From VRUE01 sp963737575 (GTDB lineage: Bacteria; Actinomycetota; Thermoleophilia; Solirubrobacterales; 70-9): a stretch of DNA of 64,000 nucleotides. A program made the position numbers and the translations under genes. This document shows positions 59,701 through 64,000 of this stretch, piece by piece. A model generated the notes under the pieces. The model had not been told where the DNA came from and did no database searches. It saw only the letters and a program-made list of their open reading frames with translations. Position 1 is the stretch's first letter, and each line of letters opens with the position of its first letter. The stretch is from assembly GCA_963737575.1 (NCBI GenBank), contig CAVTTJ010000011.1, positions 62,001 to 126,000 on the forward strand, in the 5' to 3' direction.

Positions 59701-62700
59701 TCGTGATCGCGCTGCCACCGTCGCTCCCGGGCGCGGTCCAGGTGACCGTCGCCTGCAGACCCCCGGCTTCCGCGCTCACGCCGGTCGGGGCGCCCGGAGC
59801 GGTGGGAGTGGTCGGGGTGACGGCGTTGGAGGCCGCAGAATCCTGGCCTGCGCCCGCCGCGTTGATCGCAGCGACCTTGAAGGTGTACGCGGTGCCGCCC
59901 GTGAGACCGGTGATCGTCGCCGAGCCGGCGGGCGCGGGGACCGTCGTCGGGGACTGCGGCGAGGAGCCGATGTAGGGGGTGACGCGGTAGCTGGTGATCG
60001 GGCTGCCGCCGTCGCTCGTCGGGGCAGTCCAGTTGACCGTCGCCCGCAGCGGGCCGGCGGTTGCGCTCACCCCGGTCGGGGCTCCCGGCGGGTTCGGGAT
60101 CGTCGGGGTCACCGCGTTGGAGGCAGCGGACTCGGGCCCGCTGCCTTTTTCGTTATTCGCTGTGACCGTGAAGGTGTAGGTGGTACCGCCGGTCAGGCCG
60201 GCGATCGTCTTTGACGTCGCCGGTGCGTTCACCGTGGTCGGCGTCTGGGCGGTGGACCCGATGTACGGGGTTATCCGGTAGCTGGCCACCGCGCCGCCGG
60301 TCGTCGGCGGCGTCCAGTTGACCGTCGCCTGCGCCACTCCCGCCGTGGCGGTCACGCCCGTGACCGGGCCCGGCGGCTGGGTCGGCCCGGTCGGGGTGAA
60401 GGCGACGTCGACCCAGTAGTTCTCCGACTGGTAGGTGTTCTGCGGGAAGGTGCTGCTCGCGGTGTACTGGTAGACCCCGTTGCCGTTCCCGGCGTTGGGC
60501 AGGACGTGCAGGGGCGGGCTGTCAAGGATGTTGGACCCGAGCGCGGGCGGTTTCTCGAGCGCGAACTCGGTCTGCGAGTAGTGGCCGTTCGGGGCGAAAT
60601 AGCCGGCGACGTAAGTGGTGTTCGCCTGGATTGCCACCGGGCTGGAGAAGTTCACCTGCTGCCATCCGCTGGAGGTCTCCCCGCTGAAGTTGGCCTGCGC
60701 GAGGAGCGTGCCGTTGCTCGTCCAGAGGCTGCCGACGTGGGTGCCCGTGTTCGTCGATGCCTTGTAGTAGCGGATGCCGCTGATCTGGCCGGCGACGTCG
60801 CTGCGGAATTTGACTCCCAGCTCGACAGCGTTGCCGTCTTGCGAGTCGGGCGAAGCGGGGGTCATCCCGCTGAAGATCGAGCAGGGGCAGGAGACCGAGA
60901 CGGTCCTGGCGGCGCTCGCAGAACCGATGTTCCCCGAGTCGTCCACCGCCCGCGCTTTTATCGTCGTCGAGGGGGCGCCATGGACGATCCACGGATAGGT
61001 CCACGACGAGGTTCCGGTGGCCGTGTGCCAGGTGCTGCCACCGTCGGTCGAGACTTCGACAGCGGCGACCACCCCGCCGCCGGCGTCGGTCGCCGTGCCG
61101 GAGATCGTCGTCGAGCTTCCGTCGGTCAACCCGGCTCCTTCGGACGGGGATGTGACAGTGGCGGTGGGCGGGGTGCTATCGGTCGACGCTGTTTGGGCCA
61201 CCAGGCCGGATTGCAGGGTCGCGGGCTGGGCCCCCATGTCGGCGAGCAGGTTGACCGTCGCCTGTTGCATCGTCGGGTCCGGTGCCGTGCCGTTCGGTCC
61301 CGCGCTGTTCCAGGCGTTGGTGACGTCGAGCCCCCACGACCACTGGACCGTGCCGGAGCCGAAGACCAGGGCGCCGCTCGGTGCCCTGTACAGCGAAAGG
61401 CTGTGGTTGGCCGTGGTGCCGCCTTGGACGTTCGTGCCGTAGTCGGTGAACGTTTCGACCCCGGTGACGGTCGTCGACGAGAGCGAGATTCGGCCGGGCG
61501 GCCGGAAGCCGTTATCGGGGTTCGTGTCCCACTCGTAGCCGAGAGTGCCGGTGCCCGGCGCCAGCGTCAGGGTCTGCCCGGCGGTCAAGGTCGAGACGGC
61601 CGTGTTGCGCCAGAACCGCAGGTTGGCGAACGTCCCGGGCACTTTTATTTCGGAGGTTCCCGAGTTGACCAGGAAGTTCTGGCCCGTGACCCCGTTCTCA
61701 GGCCGGCCGGCGTCGCCGGGCGGGCTGAACCGCGGGTCTCGCCAGGTCGAGGTCGTCACGCTCGGGCCCAGGGGGTCGACCGGGGTCGGAAAGTGAGTGT
61801 CCTTGTAGGTGATCAGCGTCCGATACGGCGTGTTCGACCCTTCCGAGCTGTTCGCCCAGCGCGTCTTCCAGAACATCTCATTGCCGCTGAAGAAGGCGAG
61901 GCTCACCCCCGCGCTGCGGGCCGATTCGACCGCCTGGCGTTCGCCCGGGGACCAGTACTCGTCGTGGCCGCTCGAGATCACGACCTTGTGGTTCTGGAGC
62001 AGGGATGGGTTTTCGTCGAGGTCGTGGCCCGAGACGTAGCTCATGTTGTAGCCGTTGCGCTCGAGGAATCGGATCAGCTGGTACTCGGCGTAGAACGGGT
62101 CGGAGAAGCCTCCGTCCCGTTCCAGCGTCCCGTCGAACGGGCGGTTGTAGGAGACCGCGTACGCGGCCTTGTACCCGCCCGGGTTGCCGGGCGGGCAGGA
62201 GACCGTGCAGGAGTAGAGGCTGTTGCCCCCGTAGGCGTTGTATGCCTCCCAGGTCGTGTCCGAGGTCTTGAGGACGAGGTCGGAGTGGCTGGAGTCTTCG
62301 CGGACGACGAAGAAGATTTGGCTCTCGCCGCCGGTGTCGTTTCGCACCAGGTGCGCGATGTAGAGGCCCGACACCGCTTCCGATGGGACCGTCCACGACG
62401 CCGAGACATTCCAGTTGCCGCAATCGACCAGGCCGGTGGAGCTGTTGGTCAGGCAATTCGGCTGGGTCTGGGGGAGCGACGCGGTCGGTTTGATGTTCGA
62501 GGCGATCAGGCGCGCTCCGTTGCCTCCGTAATAGCCGAGTCGCAGGATGTCGATGTGGTAGGAGCTGGCCGGCGTCTTGATCTTGAAGTTGACCGTCTGG
62601 CCGACGTTGACGCTCATCGAGGTGGCGAAGCCCTGGATCGTCGAGTCGCCGATCCCATTCACCTGCCAATCGGACGGGGGGTCCCCGGGTTTGGTGTTCT

Positions 62701-62833
62701 CGCAGGCGACCTTGTTCGTCACCGGCGGGGCGCAGGGGTCGGCCGCGAAGGCGTGGGCGCTGCCCAGCCAGGCCAGCATCGCGACCGCGAGCAGCGGGAC
62801 CGGGAGCAGGCGGAATGCCCTGAGATTTCTCAT
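53765..62833 (-). CDS. Giant surface protein: dimethylformamidase-like head, DUF4082, FN3 and Ig repeats
   Basis: The product is 3,022 residues. After a signal peptide (about 8-31), residues about 40-545 resemble the N,N-dimethylformamidase beta-subunit C-terminal domain (DUF6605; VVISSGHDEYWSPGERQAVE). Then come an Ig-like domain (about 557-655), a DUF4082 (657-812), three FN3 domains (to about 1100), a beta domain (to about 1320), a repeat block with five near-identical PPAPTLTSTVPASPANQN units (1322-2416), then FN3, DUF4082, two FN3 and a last DUF4082. No sortase motif or C-terminal anchor is seen. Near 57585-57640 three single-base losses shift a short stretch (GRPTPRHCARRW) and restore the frame. 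Likely adhesion or glycan binding. Confidence 0.82.
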   Translation of the reverse strand: MRNLRAFRLLPVPLLAVAMLAWLGSAHAFAADPCAPPVTNKVACENTKPGDPPSDWQVNGIGDSTIQGFATSMSVNVGQTVNFKIKTPASSYHIDILRLGYYGGNGARLIASNIKPTASLPQTQPNCLTNSSTGLVDCGNWNVSASWTVPSEAVSGLYIAHLVRNDTGGESQIFFVVREDSSHSDLVLKTSDTTWEAYNAYGGNSLYSCTVSCPPGNPGGYKAAYAVSYNRPFDGTLERDGGFSDPFYAEYQLIRFLERNGYNMSYVSGHDLDENPSLLQNHKVVISSGHDEYWSPGERQAVESARSAGVSLAFFSGNEMFWKTRWANSSEGSNTPYRTLITYKDTHFPTPVDPLGPSVTTSTWRDPRFSPPGDAGRPENGVTGQNFLVNSGTSEIKVPGTFANLRFWRNTAVSTLTAGQTLTLAPGTGTLGYEWDTNPDNGFRPPGRISLSSTTVTGVETFTDYGTNVQGGTTANHSLSLYRAPSGALVFGSGTVQWSWGLDVTNAWNSAGPNGTAPDPTMQQATVNLLADMGAQPATLQSGLVAQTASTDSTPPTATVTSPSEGAGLTDGSSTTISGTATDAGGGVVAAVEVSTDGGSTWHTATGTSSWTYPWIVHGAPSTTIKARAVDDSGNIGSASAARTVSVSCPCSIFSGMTPASPDSQDGNAVELGVKFRSDVAGQISGIRYYKASTNTGTHVGSLWTSNGTLLAQANFSGETSSGWQQVNFSSPVAIQANTTYVAGYFAPNGHYSQTEFALEKPPALGSNILDSPPLHVLPNAGNGNGVYQYTASSTFPQNTYQSENYWVDVAFTPTGPTQPPGPVTGVTATAGVAQATVNWTPPTTGGAVASYRITPYIGSTAQTPTTVNAPATSKTIAGLTGGTTYTFTVTANNEKGSGPESAASNAVTPTIPNPPGAPTGVSATAGPLRATVNWTAPTSDGGSPITSYRVTPYIGSSPQSPTTVPAPAGSATITGLTGGTAYTFKVAAINAAGAGQDSAASNAVTPTTPTAPGAPTGVSAEAGGLQATVTWTAPGSDGGSAITSYVVIPYVGSTAQTPTTVNPPSTSKTIAGLTSGTTYTFKVAAVNGIGQGPESAASNPVTPTNLAVDQLLTTHQTSASTSISSPAFSTSAPGELLLAFITSDGPSSGTQSFSSVTGGSLTWRLRRRANTQAGTSEIWQANAATTLSNATVTATRSSGSYVGSIAVAAISGADQVAEGATAGGSVATGAPSVSLTTTRAGSWVWGVGNDWDNATERTIGPNQTKVDEFLASAGDTFWVQRQTAATPLGGTQVTLNDTAPTSDRWNLAAVEVLPAQTQNPPPPAPTLTSTVPASPANQNSPKLLGSAAAGSQVSIYATSGCTGTPLATGTAAELGTGITVTVADNSTTAMRATATAAGNTSACSSPLNYVEDSAAPQTLIGTHPPALSASAAASFEFSGEDPGGSGVASLQCRIDSTEASAWASCTSPKAYSGLADGPHRFEARAIDAAGNTDASPAAFEWQIDTTPPTAVIDAGPTGTTNDSTPTFEFHSTESGSTFACSIDTGTPNFGPCSGPGSTHTPSALADGSYTFRVRATDAAGNQGAPATRSFTINTAAPPAPTLTSTVPASPANQNSPKLLGSAAAGSQVSIYATSGCTGTPLATGTAAELGTGITVTVADNSTTAMRATATAAGNTSACSSPLNYVEDSAAPETLITPGPTGTTNNSTPTFDFPSTEAGSSFECRFDADAFGPCSGPGRPTPRHCARRWHYTFQARATDPAGNVDPTPASRSFTINTAIPPAPTLTSTVPASPANQNSPKLLGSAAAGSQVSIYATSGCTGTPLATGTAAELGTGITVTVADNSTTAMRATATAAGNTSACSSPLNYVEDSAAPETTITSGPTGTTNNSTPTFGFSSSEAGSSFECRFDADAFAPCSGPGATHTPSTALADGEHVFEARATDQAGNVDPTPASRSFTVNTAIPPAPTLTSTVPASPANQNSPKLLGSAAAGSQVSIYATSGCTGTPLATGTAAELGTGITVTVADNSTTAMRATATAAGNTSACSSPLNYVEDSAAPETTITSGPTGTTNNSTPTFGFSSSEAGSSFECRFDADAFAPCSGPGATHTPSTALADGEHVFEARATDQAGNVDPTPASRSFTVNTAIPPAPTLTSTVPASPANQNSPKLLGSAAAGSQVSIYATSGCTGTPLATGTAAELGTGITVTVADNSTTAMRATATAAGNTSACSSPLNYVEDSAAPQTLIGTHPPALSASAAASFEFSGEDPGGSGVASLQCRIDSTEASAWAACTSPKAYSGLADGPHRFEARAIDAAGNTDASPAAFEWQIDTTPPTAVIDAGPTGTTNDSTPTFEFHSTESGSTFACSIDTGTPNFGPCSGPGSTHTPSALADGSYTFRVRATDAAGNQGAPATRSFTVAAGTPPGAPTGVTAVAKSSGAQLSWTAPTSNGSSPITGYRITPFIGSTAQSPTTTGSSATSASVSGLTNGTAYTFKVAAINSSGPGPDSTATAAVTPYDTIFDLATPSIVDAGDAGAVELGVKFRSDLSGTVNGIRFYKASTNTGTHVGSLWSSTGTLLAQANFSGETASGWQQVKFSSPVTIQANTTYVAGYLAPKGHYSANGPTLANGLDNAPLHAIANGTSANGVYIYGTTARFPTNTFQASNYWVDVLFTPTAAAQPPGQVTSVSATAGAQQATVSWTPPASEAETITSYRITPYLGSTAQATTTASAPATSKAVTGLTAGIAYTFTVTAINSAGAGPESAKSNSVTPLAAGTPEPPAGVTAEARNQAALVSWTPGGDGGSQITGYRITPFIGSTAQSPTTTGSSGTSATVSGLENGTSYTFTVTALNAIGPGQASAASSAVMPRATIFEQAAPAVLEDTDPNSVELGVKFTSDMAGMIRGVRFYKSVGNIGPHVVSLWNAAGTLLAQATSNGETTSGWQEVAFASPVAIAANTTYVAGYLAPGGHYSATSQAFETAIDNPPLHAVANSAGANGVYAYSATSTFPSNTFNATNYWVDVLFTP
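55587..58868. repeat. 3.3-kb block of near-identical repeats inside the giant gene
   Basis: A unit of about 285 bp occurs five times (starting about 56111, 56667, 57217, 57759 and 58587). Two larger tandem units of 549 bp (about 56352-56900 and 56901-57449) look the same apart from rare changes, such as C/T in GACCTGCGAG or GACCTGTGAG. A further block of about 525 bp at 55587-56110 recurs at 58057-58585 (offset 2469). All offsets checked are multiples of three. Confidence 0.88.
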
Positions 62834-62893
62834 CCATATATGGAACGGCGCCGCGGGAGCCGAAGTTTCAACTGCGGAAGTACGAAAAAGGGC

Positions 62894-64000
62894 CTACTCG
62901 GGAAGTTCGTCGGCGACCAACCCGGCAAGCGCCAGCGACGAGGTCGCCGCGGGGGACGGCGCGTTGCGGACGTGGATCGCGCGCTCGGTGCGGTGGATCA
63001 CGAAGTCGTCGACCAGCTTGCCGTCTCGCCCCACGGCCTGGGCGCGGATCCCGGCGCCGCCGGCATCGACCCTGGCGCCGGCGAGGTCCGGCACGAGGCG
63101 CGCCGCGGCGGCGACGAACGAACTGCGGATCGCCGCATGGCGGATCTCGAGCAGCCCTGCCCGCCATTGGTGCGCCGCCATCCTCCACGTCCCGGGCCAG
63201 GCGATCGTTTCGGCCAGGTCGCGGGGGCGGACCTTCCACACCCTGTAGGCGTCTCGCGCCGCGACCATCAGCGCGCTCGGCCCGATCAGGACCTCGCCGC
63301 CGAGGGTCCGGGTCAGGTGGGCGCCGAGGAAGGGCAGCTCGGGATCGGGCACCGGGTAGACGTTGGCCCTCACCAGCTCCGCCTGCGAGGGGCGAAGCCG
63401 GAGGTAGCCGCCGCGGAACGGGACGATCCGGGGCTCGGCGGGGGCGCCGCAGCGGACCGCCAGCCGGTCCGACCAGAGACCGGCGCAGAAGACCGCCGCC
63501 GCCGCCGCCGTCGTTCCGCGCGAGTGGCTGAGGACGGTTTTGTCGCCACTGGGATCGGCGCCTGTCACCACGGTGCCGTAGTGGATGCTCCCTCCGGTGC
63601 CTTCGACGTCCTCCGCGAACGCCTCGGCGACGGCGACGAAGTCGACGACTCCGGTGGCGGGGGAGTGAAGCGCGGCGACGCCGGCGGCATGGGGCTCGAC
63701 CGCCGCTATCTCATCGGCGCCGAGCCTCCTCAGGCCGGGCACCCCGTTCGCCCGACCGCGCCGCTCGAGCTCGTCGAGACCCGGCAGCTCGGACTCCCCG
63801 GTCGCGACCACCAGCTTCCCCGACCGGCGGTGCTCGATTCCCCGCTCCTCGCAGTAGGCGTAGAGCCGCCGCGCCCCCTCGACGCACATCCTCGCCTTCA
63901 ACGAGCCGGGTTCGTAGTAGATCCCGGCGTGGATGACGCCGCTCGAGCGGCCGGTCTGGTGCGCCCCGAGACGATGCTCGGCCTCGAGCACGCAGAGCGT
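62894..64000 (-). CDS. lhgO: L-2-hydroxyglutarate oxidase-like FAD enzyme (5' end outside window)
   Basis: At least 368 residues are present; the frame runs off the right edge. HQTGRSSGVIHAGIYYEPGSLKARMCVEG is diagnostic for the LhgO branch of DAO-type oxidases (given in part: the segment HQTGRSSGVIHAGIYY). YCEERGIEHRRSGKLVVAT follows, and near the end GAGIRAQAVGRDGKLVDDF and VRNAPSPAATSSLALAG give the FAD-contact C-terminus. It oxidises L-2-hydroxyglutarate to 2-oxoglutarate. It starts upstream of, and points in the same direction as, the giant gene, 60 bases away. Confidence 0.88.
   Translation of the reverse strand, partial: TLCVLEAEHRLGAHQTGRSSGVIHAGIYYEPGSLKARMCVEGARRLYAYCEERGIEHRRSGKLVVATGESELPGLDELERRGRANGVPGLRRLGADEIAAVEPHAAGVAALHSPATGVVDFVAVAEAFAEDVEGTGGSIHYGTVVTGADPSGDKTVLSHSRGTTAAAAAVFCAGLWSDRLAVRCGAPAEPRIVPFRGGYLRLRPSQAELVRANVYPVPDPELPFLGAHLTRTLGGEVLIGPSALMVAARDAYRVWKVRPRDLAETIAWPGTWRMAAHQWRAGLLEIRHAAIRSSFVAAAARLVPDLAGARVDAGGAGIRAQAVGRDGKLVDDFVIHRTERAIHVRNAPSPAATSSLALAGLVADELPE

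Overview
The window is chromosomal DNA of a very GC-rich actinobacterium. It most likely belongs to Solirubrobacterales (class Thermoleophilia). That placement is inferred from gene content: small secreted proteins with an ALGGT-type leader, two-lobed RTX calcium-binding proteins, a PASTA-tailed IPT/TIG protein, a choice-of-anchor-Q beta-helix protein with a basic tail, and a 3,022-residue surface protein built from a dimethylformamidase-like head, DUF4082 and FN3 domains. There are no rRNA genes, CRISPR arrays, prophages or plasmid functions. The only mobile element is one intact IS982-type insertion sequence.

Left part (1-16 kb): the end of a Crp/Fnr regulator; three secreted-protein genes on the minus strand (one broken by frameshifts); a CDF cation transporter followed at once by pcm; an IS982 element inserted at the shared stop codons of pcm and a convergent RTX gene; an ASCH-domain gene and an SRPBCC gene; groES-groEL under a CIRCE operator; ltrA; a GH26-like hydrolase overlapping an SDR-type gene; a 7Fe ferredoxin; a methyltransferase; and mrp.

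Middle (16-29.5 kb): a large Ig-like secreted protein; a cyclophilin; a PadR regulator divergent from a carotenoid oxygenase, with a clear promoter and operator between them; two DHA2 exporters around a potassium-channel gene; two exported proteins with basic tails; and an NlpC/P60-type cell-wall hydrolase preceded by a c-di-AMP (ydaO) riboswitch.

Copper and disulfide cluster (36.6 to 29.5 kb, all minus strand): lgt with an odd lipobox-containing tail, two conserved membrane proteins, a CopC-CopD fusion, a YcnI-like protein, VKOR, a DsbA-like thioredoxin, a Fur remnant and SCO1. Together these suggest periplasmic copper handling, oxidative folding and cytochrome oxidase assembly.

RTX block (36.9-42.1 kb): three more RTX proteins, tatA and a cupredoxin lipoprotein. 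It is bracketed by an intact tRNA-Ser locus and a decayed copy of that locus.

Right part (42.6-64 kb): an MFS transporter, a sugar-lactone oxidase, a PLP aldolase/deaminase-type enzyme, tRNA-Ser(GCU), a P450, pyruvate kinase, another ALGGT-related protein, a crotonase, a GNAT enzyme, a PadR-membrane protein pair, a thioesterase, a frameshifted DUF3558-like lipoprotein coupled to the giant surface protein gene, and the C-terminal part of an LhgO-like oxidase.

A recurring structural theme is convergent gene pairs whose stop codons share one CTAG palindrome. It occurs at two intact places and, by reconstruction, at the IS982 target. Several single-base frameshifts in secreted-protein genes could be real decay or assembly errors. 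Identity and function calls come from reading motifs and remembered family patterns, with no database search.
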